This document shows, piece after piece, positions 1 through 8,997 of a stretch of 64,000 nt of DNA. The translations under genes were made by a program, and so were the position numbers. Source of the DNA: Rhodocyclaceae bacterium (GTDB lineage: Bacteria > Pseudomonadota > Gammaproteobacteria > Burkholderiales > Rhodocyclaceae); contig JAGTRP010000005.1 in NCBI GenBank assembly GCA_018261935.1, positions 124,001-188,000 on the forward strand. Reading direction: 5' to 3'. The stretch's first letter is position 1; each line of letters begins with the position of its first letter. The notes below the pieces were generated by a model. It made no database searches. It was not told the DNA's origin and saw nothing but the letters and a program-made list of their open reading frames with translations.

Positions 1-1623
1 GCCAAGGAGCGGGGCGCCTTCCCCCTCTTCAACGCCGAGCTCTACCTCTCCGGCGGCAATTTCGCTTCCCGCCTGCCCAATGAAGTGAAGGCGGAAATCC
101 GCAAGCACGGCCTGCGGAACTCCCACCTGCTGTCCATCGCCCCCACCGGCACCATTTCCCTGGCCTTTGCCGACAACGCCTCCAACGGCATCGAGCCGCC
201 CTTCTCCTGGACCTACAACCGCAAGAAGCGGATGCCGGACGGCACCCTCAAGGAATACGCCGTCGAAGACTACGCCTGGCGCCTCTACAAGCACCTGGGC
301 GGCGATGTGGGCAACCTGCCGGACTACTTCGTCACCGCCCTGGAAATCTCCGCCCAGGCCCACGCCGACATGGTGGCCGCCGTTGCCCCCTGCATCGACA
401 CTGCCATTTCCAAGACGGTCAACGTGCCGGGGGACTATCCCTACGAGAATTTCCAGGATCTCTACATCACCGCCTGGAAGGCCGGCCTGAAGGGCCTGGC
501 CACCTATCGGCCCAATAGCGTCCTGGGTTCCGTGCTGTCGGTGGAGTCGGCCAAGGCCGAGACTCCCGTCGATGCCAAGGCGCCCCAGGATTTCGTTTCC
601 GACGCCAACCGGCGCCTCTCCATCAAGAACCTGCCGGCACCGGTGCTGGCCAGCCTGCGCTGGCCCGGCCGCCCCAGCCTGCCGGAAGGCAATCTGTGCT
701 GGACCTACATGCTGGATTCCCCCATCGGCAAGTTCGCCCTCTTCGTCGGCCACGTCGAACCGGAAGGCCGTGCCTGGCCCTTCGAGGTATGGGCCAATGG
801 CCCGGCCGAACCCCGGGGCCTGGGCGCCGTCGCCAAGACCCTGTCCATGGACATGCGGGCCAATGACCGGGGCTGGCTGGAAATGAAGCTGGATGCCCTG
901 GCCAAGACGCCGGGCGACTCCTTCGAGATCCCCATGCCGCCCCATGGCGAGAAGAAGCGCATGCCCTCCGTGGTCTCCGCCATGGCCCAGATCATCCGCT
1001 GGCGGGTCGAGCAGCTGGGTGCCCTGAAGCACGAGGGGCCGACCCCGGTGATGGATGCCCTTTTCAGCACCAAGGAACCCAAGACCGGTACCGACGGCAC
1101 CCTGTCGTGGACCGTGGACGTCACCAACCCCTCCTCTGGCGAAGATTTCGTCCTGGGCCTCAAGGAAATCACCCTGCCCGACGGCGTCACCCGGCCCTAC
1201 TCCATGTGGCTTGCCGGCAACTATCCCCGCGCCCTGGACGGCCTCTGCAAGCTCCTATCCCTGGACATGCGCGTCCTCGACCCGGCCTGGATCGGCATGA
1301 AGCTGCGCAAACTCCTGGATTACCCGGAACCCCTGGGCGATTTCATGGCGTTCGTGCCCGGCTCCCGCAAGCAGCAGACCTATCCGTCCACGGTGGCCTA
1401 CATCGCCCACCTCATCATCCACCGCTATGCCATGCTCGGCATCCTCGACGATCACGGTTTCCCGGTGCAGCAGATGGGCATCCTGCAGGCCCCGGACGAC
1501 GCCAGCAATAGCGTTCGCCCGACGGTCGGGAAGCTGTGCGCCGAGTGTGGCAACCATACGATGATCCGCAAGGACGGCTGCGATTTCTGCACGGCCTGCG
1601 GCGCGGTGGGAAGCTGCGGCTGA
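1..1623 (+). CDS. nrdJ: Adenosylcobalamin-dependent (class II) ribonucleotide reductase, 3' part
   Basis: C-terminal 540 residues of a class II ribonucleotide reductase, which makes deoxyribonucleotides with a B12-derived radical and needs no oxygen. The frame is open from base 1, so the start and most of the catalytic barrel lie outside the window. Seen: SIAPTGTIS near residue 45 and SNGIEPPFS near 61, both conserved in the reductase barrel; two tandem TSCPD-like modules (about 230-342 and 369-481) that each contain an LS(M/L)DMR motif followed by a conserved W and MKL; and a cysteine-rich tail from residue 513 (CAEC, CDFCTAC) ending SCG. The tail is expected to re-reduce the active site. 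Two strong hairpin terminators follow. The family call is firm; promoter and any cobalamin riboswitch would be upstream of the window. Confidence 0.93.
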   Translation, partial: AKERGAFPLFNAELYLSGGNFASRLPNEVKAEIRKHGLRNSHLLSIAPTGTISLAFADNASNGIEPPFSWTYNRKKRMPDGTLKEYAVEDYAWRLYKHLGGDVGNLPDYFVTALEISAQAHADMVAAVAPCIDTAISKTVNVPGDYPYENFQDLYITAWKAGLKGLATYRPNSVLGSVLSVESAKAETPVDAKAPQDFVSDANRRLSIKNLPAPVLASLRWPGRPSLPEGNLCWTYMLDSPIGKFALFVGHVEPEGRAWPFEVWANGPAEPRGLGAVAKTLSMDMRANDRGWLEMKLDALAKTPGDSFEIPMPPHGEKKRMPSVVSAMAQIIRWRVEQLGALKHEGPTPVMDALFSTKEPKTGTDGTLSWTVDVTNPSSGEDFVLGLKEITLPDGVTRPYSMWLAGNYPRALDGLCKLLSLDMRVLDPAWIGMKLRKLLDYPEPLGDFMAFVPGSRKQQTYPSTVAYIAHLIIHRYAMLGILDDHGFPVQQMGILQAPDDASNSVRPTVGKLCAECGNHTMIRKDGCDFCTACGAVGSCG

Positions 1624-1642
1624 ACGAGCCGACAATCCGATC

Positions 1643-1669
1643 CCCGGCTCGTCGAGAGCCGGTCTTTTT
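1643..1669 (+). terminator. Rho-independent terminator 1 after nrdJ
   Basis: A 7-bp perfect stem (CCGGCTC / GAGCCGG, 1644-1650 and 1656-1662) with a 5-base loop, followed by TCTTTTT. It begins 20 bases after the nrdJ stop codon. Confidence 0.8.
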
Positions 1670-1671
1670 CC

Positions 1672-1710
1672 GAGAAGCCCCGCGGGTCTGAAGCCCACGG
1701 GGCTTTTTCT
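1672..1710 (+). terminator. Rho-independent terminator 2 after nrdJ, possibly bidirectional
   Basis: The stem AGCCCCG / CGGGGCT is extended by GGG/CCC after one mismatch, and is followed by TTTTT at 1704-1708. It is flanked by GAGAA and TTCTC, so the outer arms also pair. It lies directly behind the first terminator, giving a tandem pair. Confidence 0.8.
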
Positions 1711-1884
1711 CGTTTGCGGGCGATCCCTGGGGTGGGGAAAAATGGGGCCCGGGCTCAACAAACTACCCACGCATCATACTGCTTTCGGCCAACCCGGTAC
1801 CGGGAGAAGCCCCAGGACATTCACCGGAACATTTGGCCGGAAGGGTAGTGTCTACAACGAGGTAGCCTAACTTGGAGGCTTCCC

Positions 1885-2211
1885 GTGCAGATTCCATCCG
1901 CCTGTCCAGGAATAGAGCCCATCCCGCACCGTCGGCTGGCCCTGCGGGTTCTGCGCTCCATGCGCCTGGGCAACCACCTTGTCCGTAGCGGTGACTCCGC
2001 TTTCCTCACCTGGCTCGACGGCGTGCCGAATGTGATCCATCTGTTCGATTATCTTGTCCGCAATCAATACGTGGCGCCCCTCGCCGAGCAAGGCATCGCC
2101 TCGCTGCATTACGTGCTGACTGCCGCCGGCCGGGAATTGCATGATCGGGGGGAACGATGGTGGCAGAGCCTGACTTGGCGGGAACAGCTCATCGTCGTCC
2201 TGTGCGGCTGA
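1885..2211 (+). CDS. Hypothetical protein, 108 aa
   Basis: Unrecognised small protein. The GTG start at 1885 is preceded by TTGGAGG with a 6-base spacer, which is the main reason for calling this strand. The protein has a basic N-terminal third, a middle stretch LTWLDGVPNVIHLFDYLV, and a Trp-rich end (RWWQSLTW) closing in a hydrophobic LIVVLCG; no signal peptide or known motif was seen. It sits alone between the nrdJ terminators and the LTXXQ gene. A 152-codon open frame on the opposite strand covers the same bases, so the coding strand is not certain. No function is proposed. Confidence 0.5.
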   Translation: MQIPSACPGIEPIPHRRLALRVLRSMRLGNHLVRSGDSAFLTWLDGVPNVIHLFDYLVRNQYVAPLAEQGIASLHYVLTAAGRELHDRGERWWQSLTWREQLIVVLCG

Positions 2212-2348
2212 GCCGCCGGCTGGGCAACAATTTGAAACAACCGGGGAGCTGCCAGCAATAGTTGAATTACAGGCCTGGTGTGGAATGGCTCCTGTAGTAA
2301 GCTGAAAGCTGAAACCTATAGTCATATTCCCAAGGAAAGGAGCTCGTC

Positions 2349-2843
2349 ATGAACAATCCTCGCAATTTGGTCACCGGACTGCTGCTGGCCGGCAGCATGA
2401 TGGCCGTCGCCGCCCCGGCCTTGGCCCATAGAGGCGACTGCGGCGCCATGGGCGGCTGGGACAACTTCCAGGGGCAACGGGCGGAGCGCATGCAGCAACA
2501 CCGGAAGGCACTCCACGACGCCCTGAAGCTGACACCCGACCAGGAACCGGCCTGGAAGAAATTCACGGAATCCATGCAGCCCATGGCCCGTCCGGACCGG
2601 GGCCAGCCCGGAGAGTGGGCGAAGCTCACGACCCCCGAGCGCGCCGACAGGATGCTTGAGATGTCGAAGCAGCATCAGGACAGAATGGCGACCCACGTGG
2701 CCGCCCTAAAGGACTTTTATGCCGTACTGACCCCTGAGCAGAAGAAGACCTTCGACGACTTCCATGCCGGTCCCCGGGGCGGCAGGCGCGGCCCGCCGCA
2801 GCCGGGCGGAGCCGAACCGGGCCGGGGGCCCGCCAAAGGCTGA
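2349..2843 (+). CDS. Spy/CpxP-family LTXXQ-motif periplasmic protein
   Basis: Periplasmic protein of 164 aa in the Spy/CpxP (LTXXQ) superfamily, whose members act as ATP-independent chaperones or envelope-stress and metal-response modulators. Seen: an N-terminal signal peptide (hydrophobic run about residues 8-24 ending in APALA), a first LTPDQ motif near residue 61 and a second LTPEQ near 128, in a mostly helical, charged protein with a Gly/Pro/Arg-rich tail. The start is supported by AAAGGAG just upstream. It is monocistronic between an unknown gene and HU. No sensor-kinase or metal transporter gene is adjacent, so the inducing stress cannot be inferred here. Confidence 0.78.
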   Translation: MNNPRNLVTGLLLAGSMMAVAAPALAHRGDCGAMGGWDNFQGQRAERMQQHRKALHDALKLTPDQEPAWKKFTESMQPMARPDRGQPGEWAKLTTPERADRMLEMSKQHQDRMATHVAALKDFYAVLTPEQKKTFDDFHAGPRGGRRGPPQPGGAEPGRGPAKG

Positions 2844-2927
2844 CGGCGGGGACTCCGAAGGGGAAAATCGTCTGATACGAGACACAATGACGTTTCCGTA
2901 CGATTAATCCCCCTCGGCCCACTAGAC

Positions 2928-2961
2928 GGGCGGATCGACTCCTCGGATAATCCGCCCATTT
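2928..2961 (+). terminator. Candidate terminator of the LTXXQ gene / hairpin in the HU leader
   Basis: An 8-bp perfect inverted repeat GGGCGGAT (2928-2935) / ATCCGCCC (2950-2957) with a 14-base loop is followed by ATTTCT. It lies just before the HU ribosome-binding site, so it could end the upstream transcript or form a hairpin in the HU leader. The T-run is weak. Confidence 0.35.
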
Positions 2962-2980
2962 CTCACAAAGGAAGCAATCC

Positions 2981-3259
2981 ATGAACAAGACTGAACTTAT
3001 CGAAGCTCTGGCCGCCAAGTGCGATCTGTCCAAGGCTGCTGCCGGCCGCGCCGTCGACGGCCTCACCGAAATCATTTCCGAGAGCCTGACCAAGGGCGAC
3101 AGCGTCAGCCTCATCGGCTTCGGCACCTTCTCCGTCGGCGCACGTGCCGCCCGTACCGGCCGCAATCCCAAGACCGGCGCCGAACTCAAGATCGCCGCTT
3201 CCAAGACCCCGAAGTTCTCCGCCGGCGCCAAGCTGAAGTCTGCGGTCAACGGCAAGTAA
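2981..3259 (+). CDS. HU-family DNA-binding protein
   Basis: Histone-like nucleoid protein of 92 aa, close to the usual ~90, that bends and compacts DNA non-specifically as a dimer. Seen: an N-terminal helical dimerisation half beginning [11 protein letters not shown], the GFGTFSV turn near residue 47, and the beta-arm signature GRNPKTG near 61 with the conserved Pro that intercalates into DNA. The ATG follows AAAGGAAG. It is monocistronic and ends at a strong hairpin terminator. The arm region is unusually Ala-rich. HU-alpha, HU-beta and IHF paralogues cannot be separated safely by eye, so no symbol is given; HU (hupB-like) is more likely than IHF. Confidence 0.92.
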   Translation: MNKTELIEALAAKCDLSKAAAGRAVDGLTEIISESLTKGDSVSLIGFGTFSVGARAARTGRNPKTGAELKIAASKTPKFSAGAKLKSAVNGK

Positions 3260-3284
3260 GTTCAGGCTTCCTAGCCGATCACGG

Positions 3285-3311
3285 GCCCGGGTTTCCACCC
3301 GGGCTTTTTTT
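3285..3311 (+). terminator. Rho-independent terminator of the HU gene
   Basis: A 7-bp perfect stem GCCCGGG / CCCGGGC with loop TTTCCA is followed by seven T residues (3305-3311), 25 bases after the HU stop codon. Confidence 0.92.
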
Positions 3312-3344
3312 GCCTTCCTCCGCGAGGAAGGCGCTGACCGCCCC

Positions 3345-3893
3345 CTACGCGGGAGTTCTCTCCGCCCAATAGAGGGCGGTGATGGTCTTGGCATCGGTGA
3401 TCCGTCCCTGCAGGACCGCCTCCCGGGCCTCGCACAGGCTCATTTCCAGGACGTCGAGAAATTCGCCGTGATCCAATTGAGGATCCGCCACACGCCTCAC
3501 TCCCCGGGCCGCGAAGATCTCGATGCGCTCGTTGGAATACCCGATGCAGGGATGCATCACGCCGAGGTGCTGCCATTCCTCCGCCTCGTGGCCGGTCTCC
3601 TCCAGCAATTCGCGCCGGGCCGTTCCCAGGACATCCTCACCGGGATCGATTTTCCCCGCGGGAAGCTCGAGAAAAGCCCGCCCCAGGGGATAACGGAACT
3701 GCCTTTCGAACAGGAGTCGGCCGTCGTCCAGGAAGGCGAGGACCACGACTGCCCCGGGATGGACCACGTATTCCCGCAGGCTTTCCCCGCCGTCCGGGAG
3801 TGATACCCGGTCCCGCCGGACTTCCAGCAACTTGCCCTTGAACACGGTCTCGGTGCTGAGTTGGGACTCCATCAGATGTTTGTCTGCCGTCAT
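3345..3893 (-). CDS. Nudix hydrolase, ADP-ribose pyrophosphatase type
   Basis: A 182-residue Nudix hydrolase, probably hydrolysing ADP-ribose or a related nucleoside-diphosphate sugar. The Nudix box is complete at residues 80-102: G80, E86, then REL-EE at 94-99 and G101, which hold the catalytic metals. The upstream region (ELPAGK, and REYVVHPGAVVV near 40-52) matches the ADPRase/NudF-like subgroup. The ATG at 3893 has GGAG upstream; a longer TTG start at 3914 would lie inside the nuo terminator hairpin and is rejected. It follows nuoN on the same strand but behind that terminator, so it is probably expressed separately or by read-through. Exact substrate is not resolved. Confidence 0.85.
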   Translation of the reverse strand: MTADKHLMESQLSTETVFKGKLLEVRRDRVSLPDGGESLREYVVHPGAVVVLAFLDDGRLLFERQFRYPLGRAFLELPAGKIDPGEDVLGTARRELLEETGHEAEEWQHLGVMHPCIGYSNERIEIFAARGVRRVADPQLDHGEFLDVLEMSLCEAREAVLQGRITDAKTITALYWAERTPA

Positions 3894-3913
3894 GGCCGGG
3901 CTCCAGAAATGCA

Positions 3914-3937
3914 AACGCCCCGACCAGGCGGGGCGTT
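3914..3937 (-). terminator. Terminator of the nuo operon
   Basis: A 9-bp perfect stem (AACGCCCCG / CGGGGCGTT, loop of 6) lies 19 bases past the nuoN stop on the minus strand. The T-run is weak (TTTGCATTTC), so some read-through into the Nudix gene is possible. Confidence 0.7.
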
Positions 3938-3955
3938 CAGGGGTTTCACATCAGG

Positions 3956-5440
3956 TCAGGCGATCACCGAGTGCCGGATAGCCAGGACACAGCCGATCAT
4001 CAGGATATCCGGGAACATCCCCAGCACTGCCACCGCCAGGCCGTTGGCGGAGAGCAGAACGCGCATGTCCAGAGGCGCCACCAGCGGCGTCTCATCGGCC
4101 GGCTGATCGAAGTACATGAGCTTCACGACCCGCAGGTAATAGAAGGCGCCGATCAGGGAGAAGATGACCGCGGCGATGGCCAGCCACATGTAGCCGGCGG
4201 CAACCACCGCCTGCAGCACGGCAAACTTGGCGAAGAAGCCGATGAAGAAAGGGATGCCCGCCATGGAGAACATCATGATCATCATCATGCCGGCAAACCA
4301 GGGGCTTCGCTTGTTGAGGCCCTTGAAATCGTCCAGGTTGTCGGCTTCGAAACCGGCCCGGGAGAGCAGCAGGATCATGCCGAAGGAGCCGGCAGTCATC
4401 AGCACGTAGGACACCACGTAGAACATGGCGGAGCTGTAGGCGTTCAGGGCCATGCGGGCATCGCCGCCGACCACGCCGGTGGTCACGCCCAGGAGCATGA
4501 AGCCCATGTGGGAAATGGCGGAGTAAGCCAGCATGCGCTTGATGTTGGTCTGGGCTATGGCCGCCAGGTTGCCGATCGCCATGGACAGCACCGACAGGAT
4601 GATGAGCATCACCTGCCAATCCTGGGACAGGGTGATCAGGCCGGTGACCAGCAACCGCATGGTGACGGCGAACGCCGCCAGTTTCGGAGCGGAGCCGATG
4701 AACAGGGTGACCGCGGTCGGCGCGCCATGGTAGACGTCCGGAATCCACATGTGGAAGGGCACCACGCCGAGCTTGAAGGCGAGGCCGGCGACCAGGAACA
4801 CGAGGCCAAAGACGAGAACCGTCTTGTTGGCCTGGCCGGTCATGAGCAACTGGCCGATACCGGTGATCTCCAGGGTGCCGGTGGCGCCATAGATCATGGA
4901 CATGCCATAGAGCAGCAGACCGGAAGCGAGGGCGCCGAGGACGAAGTACTTCATCGCCGCTTCGGTGGAGGCCACCGAATCCCGGTTCATGGCGACCATG
5001 GCATAGAGCGACAGGGACAAAAGCTCGAGACCGAGGTAGATGGTCAGGAAGTGGTTGGCCGAAATCATGACCATCATGCCCAGGGTGGCGAACAGGGTGA
5101 GCACGTAGAACTCGCCCTTGGCCATGGGTTCCCTATCGAGGACGTAGCCCCGGGAGTAGAACAACACCACGAACACGGTCATGTAGAGCACCGCCTTCAG
5201 CAGGTCGGCCATGAGGTCGTCCACGAACATGTTGCTGAAGGTAAAGGTCACTTCGCCGGTCATCGTCACGAACTGGATGACGAGGCAGCCCAGCAGGGTC
5301 AGCTGGGTCAGGGCGAACACCACGGTACGGCGGGAATCCTTGATGAAAACGTCGGCCAGCAGGATGACCGCGGCCATTGCCGCCAGGAAAAGCTCCGGTG
5401 CGGCGGGCAGGAGATCGGGGACAACAAAATTGTCGAACAT
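3956..5440 (-). CDS. nuoN: NADH-quinone oxidoreductase subunit N
   Basis: Antiporter-like membrane subunit of complex I, 494 aa, in the proton-pumping arm of the inner membrane. Almost the whole length is hydrophobic transmembrane segments. The family signature is visible as a conserved Glu in a membrane helix ([14 protein letters not shown], near residue 135) and Lys residues in later helices ([11 protein letters not shown], near 225, and [15 protein letters not shown], near 300). It is the last gene of the nuoA-N operon, 12 bases after nuoM, and is followed by a hairpin terminator. NuoL, NuoM and NuoN are homologous; position and the shorter N-type sequence assign this one. Confidence 0.97.
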   Translation of the reverse strand: MFDNFVVPDLLPAAPELFLAAMAAVILLADVFIKDSRRTVVFALTQLTLLGCLVIQFVTMTGEVTFTFSNMFVDDLMADLLKAVLYMTVFVVLFYSRGYVLDREPMAKGEFYVLTLFATLGMMVMISANHFLTIYLGLELLSLSLYAMVAMNRDSVASTEAAMKYFVLGALASGLLLYGMSMIYGATGTLEITGIGQLLMTGQANKTVLVFGLVFLVAGLAFKLGVVPFHMWIPDVYHGAPTAVTLFIGSAPKLAAFAVTMRLLVTGLITLSQDWQVMLIILSVLSMAIGNLAAIAQTNIKRMLAYSAISHMGFMLLGVTTGVVGGDARMALNAYSSAMFYVVSYVLMTAGSFGMILLLSRAGFEADNLDDFKGLNKRSPWFAGMMMIMMFSMAGIPFFIGFFAKFAVLQAVVAAGYMWLAIAAVIFSLIGAFYYLRVVKLMYFDQPADETPLVAPLDMRVLLSANGLAVAVLGMFPDILMIGCVLAIRHSVIA

Positions 5441-5452
5441 GTTGGCTACCGT

Positions 5453-6937
5453 TTATTGAATCTTGCTGTTGGCGACGTGATGCAGCAGCTCATTGACCGA
5501 TGCATGCATGACCTCGGTGAAGGGCTGAGGATACAGGCCCATCCACAGGGTTCCTGCGGCCAGCAGGGCGAGGATCAGGAATTCGCGCTTGTTGATGTCG
5601 GTGAGCTCGGCGACGTGATGGTTCGCCACGGCCCCGAACACGACCCGCTTGTACATCCACAGGTTGTAGGCGGCACCGATGATCATGGAGGTTGCAACGG
5701 CGAAGGCCACCCAGAAGTTGAACTTCACGGCCCCCAGGATGACCATGAATTCGCCGACGAAGCCGGAGGTGGCCGGCAGGCCGGAGTTGGCCATGGAGAA
5801 CAGCATGAACAGGGCCGCGAACTTGGGCATGGTGTTGACCACACCGCCGTAATCGGCAATCTGCCGGCTGTGGACTCGGTCGTACATGACGCCGATGCAG
5901 AAGAACATGGCGCCGGACACGAAGCCGTGGGACACCATCTGCACCAGGGCACCTTCGACGCCGATGGCGCTGAACATGAAGAAGCCAAGGATCACGAAAC
6001 CCATGTGGGCGATGGACGAATAGGCCACCAGTTTCTTCATGTCGGACTGGACCAGGGCCACAAAGCCGATATACACCACGGCGATCAGGGCCAGGGCGAT
6101 GACGAAGCCTGAGAGCTCATGGGAAGCGTCGGGAGCGATCGGCAGCGAGAACCGCAGGAAACCGTAGGCGCCGAGCTTCAGGGCGATGGCCGCCAGGACG
6201 ATGGACCCGCCGGTGGGCGCCTCGACGTGGGCGTCCGGCAGCCAGGTATGGACGGGCCACATCGGGACCTTGACGGCGAAGGCCACCAGGAAGGCCAGGA
6301 ACAGCCAGGTCTGCGATGCCAGGGGGATCGGGAGCTGCTGCCATTCGAGGATGGAGAAGCTGCCGCCGGAGTGGACGTACAGATAGATCAGCGCCACCAG
6401 GAACAGCAGCGAGCCGGCCAGGGTGTAGAGGAAGAACTTGAAGGCCGCATAGACCCGGTTCGGACCGCCCCAGACGCCAATGATGATGTACAGCGGAATG
6501 AGGGAGGCTTCGAAGAAGGTGTAGAACAGCACGCCGTCGAGGGCGGTGAAGATGCCGTTCATAAGCCCGGACATGATTAGGAACGCCGCATTGTACTGGG
6601 CGACCTTGTCCTTGATCACTTCCCATCCGGCCAGCACCACGATGACCGTGATGAAGCTGTTGAGGAGGACGAACAGCATGGAGATGCCATCCACCCCGAG
6701 ATGGTAATTGACGTTGAAGCGGACGATCCACGGGGCCAGTTCGACGAACTGCATGGCTGCGCTGCCGCTGTCGAAACCGGTCCACAGGGGAATGGTCACC
6801 AGGAAACCGATGGCGGCACCCACCAGGGAGAGCCAGCGCGCCAGGGGAGCGTTCCGGTCGGCCCCGGTGGCCAGCACCAGCAGGCCGGCGACGATCGGAA
6901 TCCAGATGGCTAGAGAAAGCAGCGGGTAGGACGACAT
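5453..6937 (-). CDS. nuoM: NADH-quinone oxidoreductase subunit M
   Basis: Antiporter-like membrane subunit of complex I, 494 aa. Polytopic throughout, with the typical conserved Glu (FFEASLIPLYIIIG, near residue 144), the Lys-containing helix AVKVPMWPVHTWLPDAHVEAPTGGS (described here only by its start VKVPMWPVH near 222) and KKLVAYSSIAHMGF near 305. These residues form one of the three antiporter-like proton channels. It sits between nuoL and nuoN in the standard order, 12 bases from nuoN. Nothing unusual was seen. Confidence 0.97.
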   Translation of the reverse strand: MSSYPLLSLAIWIPIVAGLLVLATGADRNAPLARWLSLVGAAIGFLVTIPLWTGFDSGSAAMQFVELAPWIVRFNVNYHLGVDGISMLFVLLNSFITVIVVLAGWEVIKDKVAQYNAAFLIMSGLMNGIFTALDGVLFYTFFEASLIPLYIIIGVWGGPNRVYAAFKFFLYTLAGSLLFLVALIYLYVHSGGSFSILEWQQLPIPLASQTWLFLAFLVAFAVKVPMWPVHTWLPDAHVEAPTGGSIVLAAIALKLGAYGFLRFSLPIAPDASHELSGFVIALALIAVVYIGFVALVQSDMKKLVAYSSIAHMGFVILGFFMFSAIGVEGALVQMVSHGFVSGAMFFCIGVMYDRVHSRQIADYGGVVNTMPKFAALFMLFSMANSGLPATSGFVGEFMVILGAVKFNFWVAFAVATSMIIGAAYNLWMYKRVVFGAVANHHVAELTDINKREFLILALLAAGTLWMGLYPQPFTEVMHASVNELLHHVANSKIQ

Positions 6938-6958
6938 GTTATTCCTTGCTCTTCTGAC

Positions 6959-8995
6959 TTAGGCTCGATTGATCCACAGGGTCATCAGCACGAAGACGCC
7001 GATGATCATGGTGAAGGCGTAGTGATAGACGTAGCCGGTCTGGAAGAAGCGGGTGATGGAGGCCACCATGCCCACCAGACGGGCGGAACCATTGACGACC
7101 AGGCCGTCGATGAGCGCCACGTCGCCACCGCGCCAGAGCCCCTTGCCGAGAAGGCGGGCACCACCGGCGAAGACCAGTTCGTTGATCTTGTCGAAGTAAT
7201 ACTTGTTTTCGAGCAGGGTGTAGATTCCCGAGAACCGCTTCTGGATGGCGGCCGGAATATCCGGACGCTTCATGTAGAAGAACCAGGAAAGCACCACGCC
7301 GGCCAGGGCCAGGATGAACGGCGCGCTGGTCAGGGCATGGATGCCCATGGCGGCGGCGCTGTGGAATTCATGGGCCAGGTGCTCCATCGACGGATGAGCC
7401 TCGTGGTCGATGTGGATAACGCCCTCGAAATAGTTGCCGTAGAGCATGGGTTCGATGGCGAAGTAGCCGATGACGACGGACGGGATGGCGAGCAGCACCA
7501 GGGGCAGGGTCACCACCCACGGCGTCTCGTGGGGCTTCTGCCCGGGGGCGAGGCCATGGTGGTGGTCGGTGGCGACCTCCTCGTCGTCGTGGTCGCCCTC
7601 GTGCTCATGGTGATGGGCATCGTCAGCCTTGCCGAAGCGCTCCGCGCCGTGGAAGACCAGGAAGTACATCCGGAAGGAGTAGAAGGCGGTGACGAACACG
7701 CCGGCCAGGACGGCGAAGTAGGCGAAGCCGGCACCCGGGATGTGGGACAGCTGAACCGCCTCGATGATGGAGTCCTTGGAATAGAAGCCGGACAGGAAAG
7801 GCGTGCCGATCAGGGCCAGGGAACCCACCAGCGACGTAATCCAGGTGATCGGCATGTACTTCCGCAGGCCACCCATGTTGCGGATATCCTGGTCGTGGTG
7901 CATGCCGATGATGACCGAGCCGGCGCCCAGGAACAGCAGGGCCTTGAAGAAGGCATGGGTCATCAGGTGGAAGATGGCCACGGAGTAGGCGGAAGCGCCC
8001 AGGGCCACGGTCATGTAGCCGAGCTGGGACAGGGTCGAATAGGCCACGACTCGCTTGATGTCGTTCTGGATGATGCCCAGGAAGCCCATGAACAGGGCCG
8101 TGATGGCGCCGATCACCAGGACGAAGGACAGGGCCGTCGTGGACAGCTCGAACAGCGGCGACATGCGGGACACCATGAAGATGCCGGCCGTCACCATGGT
8201 CGCCGCGTGGATCAGGGCGGAAATCGGGGTCGGGCCTTCCATGGAGTCCGGCAGCCAGACGTGCAGGGGCACTTGGGCGGACTTGCCCATGGCGCCGATG
8301 AACAGGCAGATGCAGGTGACGGTCATCAGGGACCAGTCGGCGGCGCCCCAAATATTGATCGTCGTATCGGCCAGGCCGGGCGCCTTCTGGAAGACAGTGG
8401 CGTAATCCAGGCTGCCGGTGTAGGCCAGGATGAGGCCGATGCCGAGAATGAACCCGAAGTCGCCCACCCGGTTCACCAGGAAGGCCTTCATGTTGGCGAA
8501 GATGGCCGTCGGACGGGTGTACCAGAAGCCGATCAGCAGGTAGGACACGAGGCCCACCGCTTCCCAGCCGAAGAAGAGCTGCATGAAGTTGTTGCTCATC
8601 ACCAGCATCAGCATGGAGAAGGTGAAGAGCGAGATGTAGGAGAAGAAGCGGTTGTAGCCCGGATCGTCATGCATGTAGCCAATGGTGTAGATATGCACCA
8701 TCAGGGACACGAAGGTCACCACCAGCATCATGGTGACGGTCAAGGTGTCGATCAGGAAGCCGACTTCGAAGTTGTAGTCGCCCGTGGTCAGCCAGGTGTA
8801 GACCGTGCCGTTGAAGGTATGGCCGGCCACCACGTCCTGGAAGATCAGCGCGGAAGCGATGAAGGCGATGGCGACGCCGGCGATGGTGGCGGTGTGGGCA
8901 ACCCAGCGCGGAATCACCCGGCAAAAGAGGCCGGCGATCATGGCGCCGATGAGCGGCGCCATGGGGACGAGCAAGTAGAGTTTCTGCATTTCCAT
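6959..8995 (-). CDS. nuoL: NADH-quinone oxidoreductase subunit L
   Basis: Largest antiporter-like subunit of complex I, 678 aa, which carries the long lateral helix along the membrane arm. Seen: the conserved LFFGWEAVGLVSYLLIGFW helix near residue 140, MGKSAQVPLHVWLPDSMEGP near 235, and IKRVVAYSTLSQLGYM near 313, which hold the Glu/Lys of the proton path. Around residues 457-480 there is a loop very rich in His, Asp and Glu (clusters HHHEHE and DHHHG), preceding APGQKPHE; it may be a metal-binding surface loop or just a variable insert. It overlaps nothing, with nuoK 2 bases upstream. Confidence 0.97.
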   Translation of the reverse strand: MEMQKLYLLVPMAPLIGAMIAGLFCRVIPRWVAHTATIAGVAIAFIASALIFQDVVAGHTFNGTVYTWLTTGDYNFEVGFLIDTLTVTMMLVVTFVSLMVHIYTIGYMHDDPGYNRFFSYISLFTFSMLMLVMSNNFMQLFFGWEAVGLVSYLLIGFWYTRPTAIFANMKAFLVNRVGDFGFILGIGLILAYTGSLDYATVFQKAPGLADTTINIWGAADWSLMTVTCICLFIGAMGKSAQVPLHVWLPDSMEGPTPISALIHAATMVTAGIFMVSRMSPLFELSTTALSFVLVIGAITALFMGFLGIIQNDIKRVVAYSTLSQLGYMTVALGASAYSVAIFHLMTHAFFKALLFLGAGSVIIGMHHDQDIRNMGGLRKYMPITWITSLVGSLALIGTPFLSGFYSKDSIIEAVQLSHIPGAGFAYFAVLAGVFVTAFYSFRMYFLVFHGAERFGKADDAHHHEHEGDHDDEEVATDHHHGLAPGQKPHETPWVVTLPLVLLAIPSVVIGYFAIEPMLYGNYFEGVIHIDHEAHPSMEHLAHEFHSAAAMGIHALTSAPFILALAGVVLSWFFYMKRPDIPAAIQKRFSGIYTLLENKYYFDKINELVFAGGARLLGKGLWRGGDVALIDGLVVNGSARLVGMVASITRFFQTGYVYHYAFTMIIGVFVLMTLWINRA

Positions 8996-8997
8996 GT

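Noticed and set aside
1793-1804. 12-bp palindrome CCCGGTACCGGG upstream of the small unknown gene
   Set aside because: Short GC-rich palindromes arise often in this base composition; no promoter could be placed next to it.
1867-2325. 152-codon open frame on the minus strand opposite the small unknown gene
   Set aside because: The plus-strand frame has a clear ribosome-binding site; the minus frame has none that I could see and overlaps the promoter region of the LTXXQ gene. Kept only as an uncertainty.
3971-6112. 713-codon open frame on the plus strand across nuoN and nuoM
   Set aside because: Antisense shadow of high-GC membrane-protein genes: the product is a His/Gly/Gln/Asp/Glu-rich string without domains, and nuoN/nuoM are unmistakable.
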